DNA from: Bacteroidales bacterium
GTDB taxonomy: Bacteria; Bacteroidota; Bacteroidia; Bacteroidales; P3
Direction: 5' to 3'
Assembly: GCA_017545365.1 (NCBI GenBank)
Contig: JAFWOP010000002.1
Location: 1 to 20,680 of the forward strand
Length of the DNA: 20,680 nt
Made by a program: the position numbers and the translations under genes. The notes under the pieces are model-generated. The model saw only the letters and a list, made by a program, of their open reading frames with translations, had not been told where the DNA came from and did not search any database. Shown here one piece after another: positions 1 to 8,781 of this stretch (position 1 is the first letter of the stretch; every line of letters begins with the position of its first letter).

Positions 1-633
<633 letters not shown>

Positions 634-654
634 TTAAGAATCATTTTGGACAAA

Positions 655-686
655 GCCCTTGGGGCTATAGGAATAGCCCCAAGGGC
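655..686 (-). terminator. 14-bp perfect hairpin between the beta-helix and GH2 genes
   Basis: Arms 655-668 and 673-686 pair perfectly around a 4-nt loop (GCCCTTGGGGCTAT arm). Reading leftwards, the hairpin follows the stop of the beta-helix gene by about 80 nt and is followed only by TTTG, a poor U-tract. It also lies about 50 nt before the GH2 start. It could be a terminator, a processing hairpin between two co-transcribed genes, or a leader element of the GH2 gene. Confidence 0.5.
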
Positions 687-765
687 GCCCAGCTAACCTA
701 ACTACTACTAACAAAACTCGTTTGGAAAAGCGGAATGTTTACTATAGTTTTTTGAATATTGTTCA

Positions 766-2319
766 TTATTGGTTGGAAGTTGTTTTTTTGAAAAACTCCG
801 TGATGGCATCCTTTCTCACGGCCTTCATTACAGCTGCTCCATCACCCACTGTCACGTCTTCAAAAAGGAAAGACAGAGATTCAGAAGAACCATTTTGAGA
901 GTTCATAATCGATTCATAGTATGCAGAATAATCATGTGAGTGGCTGTCAACAGGCATATTTTGGAATGTTCCCAGATAGTAATTCTTCTCAAACAGGTTG
1001 TTCGTTGACTTGGTAAGATTGAAAGCCGATGGTTCAGGTGCAAAGAACAGGTTTTCCCTGATAGTAGTACTGTCAGCATAGCCTTCCCATGAGAGGGAAG
1101 CAATGGTGGTACGATCGACTTGCGAACCGGGTTTTCTTCCAATGTGCAAAATATTGTGCTCGATAAGCGTATTCTTGCAGGGACCGCCAATGTGAATGGT
1201 CGGAGAAAAATATTCATCCGTGTGTGTCTTCTGCTGTCGGACGGCATCATCTATACTCACATTATAGCGTACAATGCTTCCCAAGTTGCCGATGTTGTCG
1301 GCGGGATTGCTGTTTCCTGGGTTGCAAATCAGGATAAAGCCTCCTTCGTTGTCGTGACTATAATTGTATTGTATGAGAGTGTTGGTGCAATTAAAATCGG
1401 AGTCGAACCCCTGGCCATCCCAAGGCGCTTTGTGGTCGGAGACTTCATTGAACTGAATGGTTGTGTTGTCACAACTCCAAGGCCAGATGCCAGCGGCAGC
1501 CTCGCCTAGTGGAAGCAGACGGCTGCAACGGCGCATGAGGTTGTATTCGACAAGGGCACTGTCACAGCCGATAGGCACAATTCCATCGCCAGGCACTTCC
1601 TCGATGAGATTACGGCGCACGATGGTATGAGTACTCAGGTGCCAATCGCTGCGACTCCATGGCGCATTCCAGATGATGGCATTACGCTCACATCGGCGAA
1701 TGGTACAATCTTCAATGGTAAGGCTGTCAAACAAGGAAACAAGGCTGTCCGTCTTCCAGAGGCTCTCTATCAATATGCCTGAGCCGCCGCCCGCTTTTTT
1801 CAAGAGACTGCCATTCACGTCGTGAATATCGAGTGCATGGAGGGTAATGCCTCGCGACCATCCATAGTCTTCGCTGACAACCTTCACGCCAGTGCGGTTG
1901 GGCATGCGACTGGATCCCGTATTTACCACATCCAAGTCCTGAAGGGTTAGGAAACTAGAATTGGCAATGCAGATGGTGTAGAGCGAATTGTCGGGTGCCG
2001 AGAAACATGGCTTGGATCCAGAGCCGTATGCTCCTACTACGATGCGATTGGCAGATGTTCCTTGGGCGCTGACGTTGAGTTGTCCGGTAAAATGGCTACC
2101 TCGACGGAAAAGCAGATTGTCGCCTGCTTGAAGACGGAGGCTATTGGCTTTTTCCAGGCTTTTCCATGCCGACTGAGGCGATGTGCCGTCATTTGAGTCA
2201 TTGCCATGCTCCGAATCAATGTAGTAATTGATTCCTGTTTCAGCCAATTGAGATTGGCAACTGGTCAAACTTATACTAATGAACAGGGTAAAGAACAATA
2301 TTGCCTTGACGTGTTTCAT
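766..2319 (-). CDS. Right-handed parallel beta-helix lipoprotein (pectate-lyase-like fold)
   Basis: A 517-residue surface or periplasmic lipoprotein, probably acting on or binding a polysaccharide. I chose the ATG at 2319 because it begins the signal sequence MKHVKAILFFTLFISISLTSC, whose lipobox puts the acylated cysteine at residue 21; an upstream in-frame ATG at 2370 would place 17 polar residues before it. After the cysteine comes the usual opening of Bacteroidetes beta-helix proteins (YYIDSEHGNDSNDGTSPQSA, then AGDNLLFRRG and VGAYGSGSKP). Repeated coils follow, with motifs such as LTLQDLDVVNTG, ALVEYNLMRRC, TTIQFNEVSDH, TLIQYNYSHDNEGGFILIC and TLIEHNILHIG. Catalytic residues cannot be assigned, so lyase, hydrolase and non-catalytic roles are all open. 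The gene lies between the hybrid regulator and the GH2 gene on the same strand, which fits a shared glycan locus. Confidence 0.85.
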   Translation of the reverse strand: MKHVKAILFFTLFISISLTSCQSQLAETGINYYIDSEHGNDSNDGTSPQSAWKSLEKANSLRLQAGDNLLFRRGSHFTGQLNVSAQGTSANRIVVGAYGSGSKPCFSAPDNSLYTICIANSSFLTLQDLDVVNTGSSRMPNRTGVKVVSEDYGWSRGITLHALDIHDVNGSLLKKAGGGSGILIESLWKTDSLVSLFDSLTIEDCTIRRCERNAIIWNAPWSRSDWHLSTHTIVRRNLIEEVPGDGIVPIGCDSALVEYNLMRRCSRLLPLGEAAAGIWPWSCDNTTIQFNEVSDHKAPWDGQGFDSDFNCTNTLIQYNYSHDNEGGFILICNPGNSNPADNIGNLGSIVRYNVSIDDAVRQQKTHTDEYFSPTIHIGGPCKNTLIEHNILHIGRKPGSQVDRTTIASLSWEGYADSTTIRENLFFAPEPSAFNLTKSTNNLFEKNYYLGTFQNMPVDSHSHDYSAYYESIMNSQNGSSESLSFLFEDVTVGDGAAVMKAVRKDAITEFFKKTTSNQ

Positions 2320-2367
2320 GTTTATATGTTTTTTATATGATACTTGCCGAAGTTTAATAGAACACTG

Positions 2368-2375
2368 CAAATGTA
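2368..2375 (-). promoter_or_regulatory. Putative -7 box of the beta-helix lipoprotein gene
   Basis: On the minus strand the sequence is TACATTTG, matching the Bacteroidetes -7 consensus TAnnTTTG. It would start transcription near 2361, about 42 nt before the chosen start codon. A TTTG lies upstream but 25 nt away, longer than the usual ~19-20, so the -33 element is weak. Confidence 0.45.
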
Positions 2376-2537
2376 TATATATAATGAATGTAACGCCCGT
2401 TGCAAACGTTCAAAGATGTAGAAAAATCAGCCATGAGTGATTTTTCTACGTATTTTGACCAATTATTCTACATTAAGGGTGGATAGAAAACTGCGAATAC
2501 CAGTTTCCTCTTTGTGTTTTGAAGGTGATATGGTTGC

Positions 2538-2647
2538 TCCACAGCTATCGCATAGGTAGTGAAAAGCAGTGCTATCAAGGATGAAAAGCAATGCTATAGA
2601 GGGTAAAAAGCAGTGCTCTGGAAGGGCAAAAGCAATGCGATGGAAGG
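2538..2647. repeat. 22-bp-period degenerate tandem array, 5 units (array 2)
   Basis: Units start at 2538, 2560, 2582, 2604 and 2626, exactly 22 bp apart. The last four share AAAAGCARTGC at positions 3-13 of the unit; the first is a degenerate copy (ACAGCTATCGC). The core AGCA-R-TGCT is a dyad with an odd centre at unit position 10, as in the larger array at 10253-10648. The array lies between the 3' end of the hybrid regulator gene (2682) and the promoter of the beta-helix gene. Since 22 is not a multiple of 3 and stops occur, it is not coding. Nothing else is evident in the 2376-2681 gap. Confidence 0.85.
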
Positions 2648-2681
2648 ACTGAAACTATGAAAGAAAAGAAATAAACAAATT

Positions 2682-5600
2682 CTATTTTACAGAGAACTTC
2701 TCCATGTATTCCATGGGCGACATACCAATCTCTTTCTTGAAAGTTGCTGTAAAGTAGCGGGGGTCGTTGTAGCCCACAGCATAAGCCACTTCCGAAATCT
2801 TCACACCGCGCTTTTCGTCCATGATTTGACAGGCAGCCTTCATACGGATATTGCTCACGAAAGCGGGAAAACTGAGTCCCGTCAGGGCTTTCAGCTTGCG
2901 GAAGGAGGTGGAACGGGTGGTATTCAGTTCACTGATGAACTGCTGTTGGTTGAAGTCGGGGTCGTCCAGATGGCGGTGCACGCAGTCGATGGCTCGCTTC
3001 AAGAAGTCTTCGTCGAGGCTGGTGTAGTTCATTTCCTGTCCCTCAAAGACGAGTTGCTTCTTAAAGTTCTTCGCCATTCGCTCGCGTGTGGCCAACAGGT
3101 TTCCAATGCGGGCATGCAGCACACTCAGGCTGAAGGGTTTGCCAATGAAACCGTCTGCACCAGCCTCGTAAGCCTCTACACGGTCTTCTTCCTGCTTCTT
3201 GGCCGTAAGCAGCACGACGGGAATATGGCTGGTCTCGAAGTCGCCCTTAATGCTTCGGCATAGGTCGATACCATCCATCACGGGCATCATGACATCGGTA
3301 ACTACCAAATGGATTTCGTTCTGGCGTAAGCAAGCCAAGCCTTCCTGTCCGTTGTGGGCCAGGTAGACATTGTACTCCGACGATAGAATCTTCTCCATCA
3401 GTAAAAGTAGTTCCTCGTTGTCCTCCACCAATAGCACGTTGTATTTCTGTTTAGGGGACTGCGGTTGCTCAGTTGGTTCCTCTACATCCTCGACCCATGG
3501 CTCAGCATTCGTCAGACTTTGGGGTATTGTGGGCGAAGAACAGGTGTCGATTTCATCTGCCTTATAGAAGCGTTCCTCTATCGGCAGGCTGATGATGAAT
3601 GTGGCACCATGGCCCAGTTCACTCTCTACGGTGATGGTTCCGTGGTGCAACTGCACCAGGTCATGAACCAACGAGAGGCCAATGCCCGTGCCAATGGTAT
3701 TGAACTGGCGGTGGCTTCCTTCATAGAAACGCTTGAACAAGTCTTTTTGAATTTCGTGTGAGATGCCAGGGCCATTGTCTTTTACCGTGAGCAGAACGAA
3801 TCCTTCGCGTTCGGGATGGGATGCCAAAGTGACGTTTACGTTCTCGTCAGGCACACTATACTTGGCAGCATTCGACAGTAGGTTGTAGATGATCTTATCT
3901 AATTTGTCGGGATCGAAATAGGCCATCATGGGTTGTTGGGCGCTGTCGAAGCTGAAAGTCATGCCTTTTTGCTTAGTGAGTGGAAGGAAATTGTCGACGC
4001 AACGCTGGAGGAACAACGCAAGGTCACCGCGTGAAACCTTCAACTGCAGGTTGCCCGTCTCAGCCTTGCGGAATTCCAATATCTGCTGCAACAGACGTAT
4101 CAGGCGGTTGATGTTGTTGGTCATTACCTTGTAGGTGTCCTTGTGGGTGGGGGCCTGCTGCTTGAGATTCTCTACAGAAGCCGAGATGATGGTAAGTGGA
4201 GTGAGTAGTTCGTGAGTGATGTTGGTGAAGAACTGCAATTTGGCGTGGTTCAATTCTTCACTTTTGGCCTGTTCCAGTTGGCGCATATCTAGTTCGTGGC
4301 GCAGGCGAATGCGGTTATGTACCATCTGATAGAGATAGTAGGCGGCACCCAATAGCAATAATAAGTATAAGGTATATGCCCACCAGGTTTCGTGGGGAGC
4401 GGGCTGTCGGCGAATGGTTAGCGTGGCTACCTGATCGCTCCACAGGCCGTTTTCGTCAGTGGTCTTCACTTCGAAGCGATAGGTGCCTTTCTCCAATTTA
4501 TTGTAGAAGGCTGTATTGACACCTGCCGGGAGGTATACCCAGTCTTGGTCGACACCGGAGAGACGGTATGCATAGCGTATCTGAGAGGTGTTCTCGTAGT
4601 TCAGCGACGAGAAATGAATCTCGAGGTTTTGCTCGTCAGGCCGAATGGTCACCTTCTGTAGAGACTCACCCTTGCGGTCGGAATTGAAGAAAAGACTGGT
4701 GCCCATCACCTTCACGTCGGTAATCAAGGGGACGACGTGATGCAACAGATTCTCCATGTCTTGTGTAGGTTTTAGCGACACGAATCCTGGGATGCCTCCT
4801 ATAAATAGCGTACCTTCGGCATCCTGATAGTAAGAATGGGGCAGGAATAAGGCAAAATGGATGTTTTCGGTGCTAGCGTTGAACGTGCGGAAGGCTCCGC
4901 TGCGGGGATTGAATTCCTTTAGTTCCTGACTGGTCAGAATCCAGATGTGGTCGTAGTGGCCTGCTACTACGTCGTTGATCTTGTTGCCTTTCAAACCGCA
5001 TGTTTCGCTAAAGTCACGGAAACGGTCGGCCTTTGCGTCATACGACAGAATTTCGCCCTTGTCGGTGGCCATCCAGAGAATGCCGTCGGAAGTGGCTGTG
5101 AGGGAGACAAAATCGGTGCGCTGCCCGTGGCGGGTTATGTTGCCGTCAGCACCTATTTGCAACAGCCCGCCATTATCTTGTATACCCCAGATACTGCCGT
5201 CGGCCAGTTGCAGCATATGAGTGACATTGCCGCAGCTGGCATTGGCAATCGTCAACTTCTTGCTGGTTGTGTCATAGCGATAGAGTCCAATGTTTGTTGC
5301 AATCCATAGATGCCTGCTCCGGTCTTCAAACAGGTAGAAGACGTATCCAGGGTTGCCAGAAACCGAGGAGAGTTCTATCTCTTCGCAAATCGACATCTCC
5401 ATGTTGTGCTGTGTAAGCCCTACCACCTTTGTAGTGTATTCGCCTGCCACCCACACTTCGTCCTTGTTGGGTGACTTTAATAAAGTGGAAATAACGAGGA
5501 AAGGTTCTTCCTTCACCTTCTCGAAATCCGTGAAGATTCGTATCTGCTCTTTTACGGCATCATACAGGCAAAGACCTATGCGCCTTTGGAACATCCAGAA

Positions 5601-6728
5601 CACGTTTTTGTCGTCCTTGCATAGGCGCTCAATGGTGGGTTTCCACTTGATGCGTTCCTCTAAAGTTCCGATGGTGTAAGATTGCACATTTTCATCACCG
5701 AAAGTGATGAAGAAGTTATTGTCGTCTCTCGCTGTTACCCACAGATTGCCCTTCCGGTCCTTGATGATGTCGCATAGGGCTTTATTACGTTGGGGTAAAA
5801 AGGCCGAAGTGTCTATTTGCTCCAACGTGCCGTCTGCAGAAATGCGGAATACGAACAGGTCGCTCCATGAAGTGATCCAAAGGTAGTTGAAGGTGTCGTC
5901 CTGCACGATGCTCATGGCTGTTCTCGCAGTCAGGCCGCTAACAGTAGTGGGAAGTTTCTGTCCTACGTAGCGTTGGCTTTTATCTTTGTTTGTCGGATCC
6001 AAACGTATGATGGAATGCTCCCATGAAGCCAACCAGTAGTACCCGTGTTTCTTATCTTGTACGATACCGCTGATACGGTCGGCGTAGGGATAGAATAGGC
6101 TGAACTTGCCCGTTCTCTTATTCCATCGGTAGAGACCTTTGCCAGATAGTGAGAGCAGAAGTTGCCCTTGTAGGTCTTCATATAGTACGAACTCTTTGCC
6201 GGCACCCGGAATACACTCTAACGGGTAGCGAGTCAGTTTTCCATTTCTCTCGACCCTGAAGAGTATGCGCGTACTGCTAACCCAGGCCGTTCCGTCAGAA
6301 GCCATGAGTATGTTGTCCACATATCTCTCTTTCATATCTTCATTATTGAAGGCCATTATGCGATAGGTCTGCTTGTCCAGAATGTATAAACCTCTGTTAG
6401 TGCCTATCCATATGCGGTTAGCCACACTGTCCTCAGCCAGGCTGGTGATGTTGTTGCTCTTCAGCGCCATCCCCACGTTCAGGAAGTCGTTCCTAAAGGT
6501 TTGCACACTGTAACCGTCGTCACGGCACAGTCCGTCCTGTGTGCCATACCAAATGTATCCTTGGCTGTCTTGGAAAACGGTATTAATAATGTGTGTCGGG
6601 AGCTGGTTGATGTGTGGTAGTCCGTGCACTTGAATCTTCTTGGCAGAAAGACACATCACTTGAATAAGGAATACTAACAGTAATCCAAGTCGGAAAAATC
6701 CAAATGCGAAACTTTTCTTACACATCAT
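2682..6728 (-). CDS. Hybrid two-component system sensor/regulator (periplasmic beta-propeller sensor, histidine kinase, receiver and AraC DNA-binding domain in one chain)
   Basis: This 1348-residue inner-membrane protein fuses sensor kinase and response regulator, the form Bacteroidetes use to switch on glycan-utilisation genes. A signal peptide or anchor covers ~10-28. Residues ~40-660 hold two-component propeller repeats (IWYGTQDGL, IWIGTNRGLY, LWIATNIGLYRYD), followed by a Y_Y_Y domain (~703-775) and a membrane segment at ~783-803. The kinase core has its phospho-acceptor His839 in FFTNITHELLTPL, N-box Asn953 (NLLSNAAKYS), G1 DNGPGIS (984-990) and G2 GTGIGLSL (1013-1020). The receiver has acidic pair Glu1102/Asp1103, phospho-acceptor Asp1145 (VTDVMMP) and Lys1197 (GKPFS). 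The C-terminal ~110 residues are an AraC-type double helix-turn-helix (ISEVAYAVGYNDPRYFTATF). All key residues are present, so it should be functional. Likely targets are the adjacent glycan genes. Two ATGs in tandem (6728, 6725) make the exact start uncertain by one codon. Confidence 0.97.
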   Translation of the reverse strand: MMCKKSFAFGFFRLGLLLVFLIQVMCLSAKKIQVHGLPHINQLPTHIINTVFQDSQGYIWYGTQDGLCRDDGYSVQTFRNDFLNVGMALKSNNITSLAEDSVANRIWIGTNRGLYILDKQTYRIMAFNNEDMKERYVDNILMASDGTAWVSSTRILFRVERNGKLTRYPLECIPGAGKEFVLYEDLQGQLLLSLSGKGLYRWNKRTGKFSLFYPYADRISGIVQDKKHGYYWLASWEHSIIRLDPTNKDKSQRYVGQKLPTTVSGLTARTAMSIVQDDTFNYLWITSWSDLFVFRISADGTLEQIDTSAFLPQRNKALCDIIKDRKGNLWVTARDDNNFFITFGDENVQSYTIGTLEERIKWKPTIERLCKDDKNVFWMFQRRIGLCLYDAVKEQIRIFTDFEKVKEEPFLVISTLLKSPNKDEVWVAGEYTTKVVGLTQHNMEMSICEEIELSSVSGNPGYVFYLFEDRSRHLWIATNIGLYRYDTTSKKLTIANASCGNVTHMLQLADGSIWGIQDNGGLLQIGADGNITRHGQRTDFVSLTATSDGILWMATDKGEILSYDAKADRFRDFSETCGLKGNKINDVVAGHYDHIWILTSQELKEFNPRSGAFRTFNASTENIHFALFLPHSYYQDAEGTLFIGGIPGFVSLKPTQDMENLLHHVVPLITDVKVMGTSLFFNSDRKGESLQKVTIRPDEQNLEIHFSSLNYENTSQIRYAYRLSGVDQDWVYLPAGVNTAFYNKLEKGTYRFEVKTTDENGLWSDQVATLTIRRQPAPHETWWAYTLYLLLLLGAAYYLYQMVHNRIRLRHELDMRQLEQAKSEELNHAKLQFFTNITHELLTPLTIISASVENLKQQAPTHKDTYKVMTNNINRLIRLLQQILEFRKAETGNLQLKVSRGDLALFLQRCVDNFLPLTKQKGMTFSFDSAQQPMMAYFDPDKLDKIIYNLLSNAAKYSVPDENVNVTLASHPEREGFVLLTVKDNGPGISHEIQKDLFKRFYEGSHRQFNTIGTGIGLSLVHDLVQLHHGTITVESELGHGATFIISLPIEERFYKADEIDTCSSPTIPQSLTNAEPWVEDVEEPTEQPQSPKQKYNVLLVEDNEELLLLMEKILSSEYNVYLAHNGQEGLACLRQNEIHLVVTDVMMPVMDGIDLCRSIKGDFETSHIPVVLLTAKKQEEDRVEAYEAGADGFIGKPFSLSVLHARIGNLLATRERMAKNFKKQLVFEGQEMNYTSLDEDFLKRAIDCVHRHLDDPDFNQQQFISELNTTRSTSFRKLKALTGLSFPAFVSNIRMKAACQIMDEKRGVKISEVAYAVGYNDPRYFTATFKKEIGMSPMEYMEKFSVK

Positions 6729-6801
6729 GATTCTTTTTGAACAATAGCAATGATCGCTCTATGAATATTCATGGAAGGGATAACCATTTAAACGGAACAT
6801 A

Positions 6802-6809
6802 CAAAATTA
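6802..6809 (-). promoter_or_regulatory. Putative -7 box of the hybrid regulator gene
   Basis: The minus strand reads TAATTTTG, a full match to TAnnTTTG, placing the transcript start near 6796 with a leader of about 67 nt. I see no convincing -33 TTG at the proper distance. Confidence 0.45.
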
Positions 6810-6860
6810 CTAATTATTTTTTGTATTCCACTTTTCATAACTGAGATTTAACATATTTAA

Positions 6861-7058
6861 TCATTTGAGGAACAAACATTCAGGTTGCTGTTACCATGTA
6901 TAGAGACCAATCTTGTTTTTCGTAATGAAGGAATGTTCAAATACTTCATGAAGGCAATAACTGTGAGCTTACGTATAACTGTCAAGAAGACAGCGAGGAA
7001 AAATGTAAGGATAGACTTGTGGAGCAAATGTGGAGCAAACAGAGGGTTGTTGTAAAAT
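6861..7058. other. Gene-poor stretch between the regulator promoter and tRNA-Leu terminator
   Basis: No supported gene. A 36-codon plus-strand ORF (6948-7058, from the ATG at 6948) and a longer open frame around it do not resemble a family I can name. An 11-bp direct repeat, TGTGGAGCAAA, occurs twice back to back near 7019-7040. The position beside a tRNA gene makes decayed integrative-element DNA possible, but no integrase motif and no duplicated tRNA 3' end is visible. Confidence 0.3.
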
Positions 7059-7060
7059 GA

Positions 7061-7103
7061 AAAATCTCGCAAGTGCCTTAATATCAGCTGCTTGCGAGAT
7101 TTT
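7061..7103 (-). terminator. Intrinsic terminator of tRNA-Leu
   Basis: A perfect 13-bp inverted repeat (AAAATCTCGCAAG at 7061-7073 and its complement at 7091-7103) with a 17-nt loop. It lies 17 nt past the tRNA 3' end when read leftwards, and ends in a run of T (GATTTTTCATTTT). Confidence 0.8.
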
Positions 7104-7119
7104 GAATTGTTTTGAAAGG

Positions 7120-7201
7120 TACCCAGAGCCGGGGTCGAACCGGCACGCCTTGCGGCATTGGTGTTTGAGACCAACGCGTCTACCAATTCCGCCATCTGGG
7201 C
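7120..7201 (-). tRNA. tRNA-Leu, anticodon CAA
   Basis: Read on the minus strand, the acceptor GCCCAGA (7201-7195) pairs with TCTGGGT (7127-7121; the outermost pair is G:U), with discriminator A at 7120. The D-loop has AATTGGTAGA. The anticodon stem TTGGT/ACCAA encloses loop CTCAAAC, giving anticodon CAA for UUG codons. A long variable arm (GCC-GCAA-GGC) is typical of class II leucine tRNAs, and the T arm is GCCGG-TTCGACC-CCGGC. The terminal CCA is not encoded in full (ACC then TTT), so it must be added after transcription. It is a single-gene unit with its own promoter and terminator. Confidence 0.95.
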
Positions 7202-7245
7202 ATCAAACAGAGTGCTTGCCTCGCTGTTTTTGAGGTTTGCAGTTG

Positions 7246-7277
7246 CAAAGGTACGTGTTTTTTCTGAATCGTACAAA
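7246..7277 (-). promoter_or_regulatory. Promoter of tRNA-Leu
   Basis: The minus strand shows TTTG (7277-7274), 20 nt, then TACCTTTG (7253-7246). Both elements and the spacing fit the Bacteroidetes housekeeping promoter. Initiation near 7240 leaves a leader of about 38 nt before the mature tRNA. Confidence 0.75.
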
Positions 7278-7345
7278 CTTTTTCCGCAAAAAATGCAAGT
7301 ACTCTTGCATGATATGGTCACTTGAAGACCTCGTGGGAAGAATTA

Positions 7346-7378
7346 TTGGGCCGATGAACAGCTCGTCCATCGGCCCAA
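7346..7378 (-). terminator. Hairpin after the small candidate peptide gene
   Basis: A perfect 11-bp stem (TTGGGCCGATG at 7346-7356, complement at 7368-7378) with an 11-nt loop. It begins 9 nt after the stop of the 40-residue minus-strand ORF and is followed by TAATTCTT, as expected of a terminator for leftward transcription. Confidence 0.55.
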
Positions 7379-7387
7379 ATGTAGTGA

Positions 7388-7510
7388 TTAGTTCTCGTCG
7401 CTCCAGACACTGTACTGGCGAGCACCGAACTCGCCGTCGTAGTCATCGTCAGTAGGTGTGACGCGATAGTTCCATAACTGAAGAGGTACTGATTTTTCTT
7501 CATATGACAA
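7388..7510 (-). CDS. Candidate 40-residue acidic peptide of unknown function
   Basis: I do not recognise this gene. The frame ending at 7388 reads EEKSVPLQLWNYRVTPTDDD and then YDGEFGARQYSVWSDEN before its stop: an acidic, aromatic-rich composition unlike a random frame. It lacks an ATG. A TTG at 7510 gives 40 residues starting (M)SYEEKSV. Alternatively the ATG at 7503 lies one base out of register, and a single extra A in the AAGAAAAATC run would join it to the frame. A hairpin with terminator character follows 9 nt after the stop, which supports a real transcription unit. No clear promoter is visible. It sits between the tRNA-Leu promoter and the divergent manC gene. A spurious ORF or a broken gene are the alternatives. 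Confidence 0.4.
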   Translation of the reverse strand: MSYEEKSVPLQLWNYRVTPTDDDYDGEFGARQYSVWSDEN

Positions 7511-7538
7511 ATTATTTCAATAAAAATGTAATAAAGAT

Positions 7539-7569
7539 TTTGCAGTTACGTTTTATTTATGTAATTTAG
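7539..7569 (+). promoter_or_regulatory. Putative promoter of the mannose-1-phosphate guanylyltransferase gene
   Basis: TTTG (7539-7542), 19 nt, then TAATTTAG (7562-7569), one base off TAnnTTTG. Spacing fits the Bacteroidetes consensus. It implies a leader of roughly 20 nt before the start at 7595. Confidence 0.5.
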
Positions 7570-7594
7570 CCGAAAAATACTGACCTAGATAAGC

Positions 7595-8683
7595 ATGAAC
7601 ACAGGAAATAAAGATTTTTGCGTCATCTTGGCTGGAGGCAAAGGTCGTCGCCTTTGGCCTGTCAGCCGTGAGGAATACCCCAAGCAGTTTATTGATTTCT
7701 TTGGTACGGGCCGCACACAGCTGCAGCAAACCTACGATCGGTTTGCCCGAATCATCCCGAAAGAAAACATATACGTCAACACCAATCAGGACTATGCCCA
7801 CCTGGTGCGCGAACAGTTGCCCGACCTTCCGAAGCACAATCTCATGTCGGAGCCTATCCACCGCAATACGGCACCGAGCGTGGCGTGGGCTTGTCACCGT
7901 GTGTTGCGCGAGTGCGAAGATGCCAATCTGATTGTGTCGCCATCCGATATGGACGTGCACAACGAGGAAGCCTTCCAGGAGAACATCCGCAAGGGACTCG
8001 ATTTCGTCGGCCACAACGACGGATTGCTGACGATGGGTGTGAAACCTACGCGCCCCGAACCCGGCTATGGCTATGTGCAGATAGGTGACCAGGTGGGCGA
8101 CCGACTCTTCCGTGTAAAATCGTTCACCGAGAAACCCGACCGCGAATTCGCGAAGCTGTTCATTCAAAGTGGCGAGTTCTATTGGAACACCGGCCTCTTC
8201 CTCTCACGTGCGAAGTATCTGCAGAAGACCTTCATGGAGTTGTTGCCGTCGGTGTTCCGCCGTCTCGATTCGCTGAATCCCAATTCAACGGTGGAGGAGG
8301 AAGACGAGTTTGTGCGCCACAACTTCCCCATCTATCCCAATCTCAGCATCGATCATAGCATCCTAGAGCGTTCCGAGCAGGTGTTCGTGATGATGTGCGA
8401 CTTCGGCTGGGCCGACGTTGGTACTTGGCACAGCATCTACGAGGCAGAGCAGAAGAGCGAAGATGACAATGTGGTTATCACGAGCGACGTCATCCTTGAA
8501 GACAGCCGTAACAATATCATTAAGTTACCTGAGGGACGGCTGGCCGTCATCAACGGCCTCGATGGCTACATCGTCGCCGAGAAGGACAACGTGCTGCTCA
8601 TCTGCAAGAAGGAAGACTCCTCGGCGCTGGTGCGAAAGTATGTCAACGAGGTAAGGTTGAAGAAAGGCGATAAATATATCTGA
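7595..8683 (+). CDS. manC: Mannose-1-phosphate guanylyltransferase (GDP-mannose pyrophosphorylase)
   Basis: It makes GDP-mannose from mannose 1-phosphate and GTP in the cytoplasm, the donor for mannosylated and (via GDP-fucose) fucosylated surface glycans. The 362-residue chain is the single-domain form; the C-terminal phosphomannose-isomerase domain of longer ManC/AlgA enzymes is absent. Visible motifs are the nucleotide-binding signature GGKGRRLWPVSREEYPKQF (14-32), SPSDMDV (115-121) with the metal-binding Asp, GYGY (157-160), FTEKP (177-181) and FYWNTGLFL (195-203). SIDHSILE and FGWADVGTW follow further on. The ATG at 7595 directly precedes the conserved N-terminal strand (FCVILAGGKG) and follows a plausible promoter. 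Transcribed alone; the next gene has its own promoter. Confidence 0.93.
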   Translation: MNTGNKDFCVILAGGKGRRLWPVSREEYPKQFIDFFGTGRTQLQQTYDRFARIIPKENIYVNTNQDYAHLVREQLPDLPKHNLMSEPIHRNTAPSVAWACHRVLRECEDANLIVSPSDMDVHNEEAFQENIRKGLDFVGHNDGLLTMGVKPTRPEPGYGYVQIGDQVGDRLFRVKSFTEKPDREFAKLFIQSGEFYWNTGLFLSRAKYLQKTFMELLPSVFRRLDSLNPNSTVEEEDEFVRHNFPIYPNLSIDHSILERSEQVFVMMCDFGWADVGTWHSIYEAEQKSEDDNVVITSDVILEDSRNNIIKLPEGRLAVINGLDGYIVAEKDNVLLICKKEDSSALVRKYVNEVRLKKGDKYI

Positions 8684-8714
8684 TGAAAATCATCGGTAAA
8701 TGGAAAATTATCTG

Positions 8715-8722
8715 TAACTTTG
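8715..8722 (+). promoter_or_regulatory. -7 box of the flavo-diiron protein gene
   Basis: TAACTTTG is an exact TAnnTTTG match. Initiation would be near 8729, giving a leader of about 53 nt before the ATG at 8782. The -33 region has no good TTG, so this promoter may need an activator. Confidence 0.55.
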
Positions 8723-8781
8723 CAGCGCAAGCGTGAAGTTGCAGATTTTGTTTGCATGAAATAACAATACAATATACCCTT

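Noticed and set aside
6861..7201. Integrated element at tRNA-Leu
   Set aside because: The doubled TGTGGAGCAAA and the tRNA location suggested an attachment site, but no repeat of the tRNA 3' end and no integrase motif is visible.
6857..7321. A 154-residue minus-strand open frame spanning the tRNA-Leu region
   Set aside because: It reads straight through the tRNA gene, its promoter and its terminator, which is not compatible with a real protein gene.
7553..8167. A 204-residue minus-strand frame opposite manC
   Set aside because: It is a shadow of the manC frame; all conserved motifs are on the plus strand.
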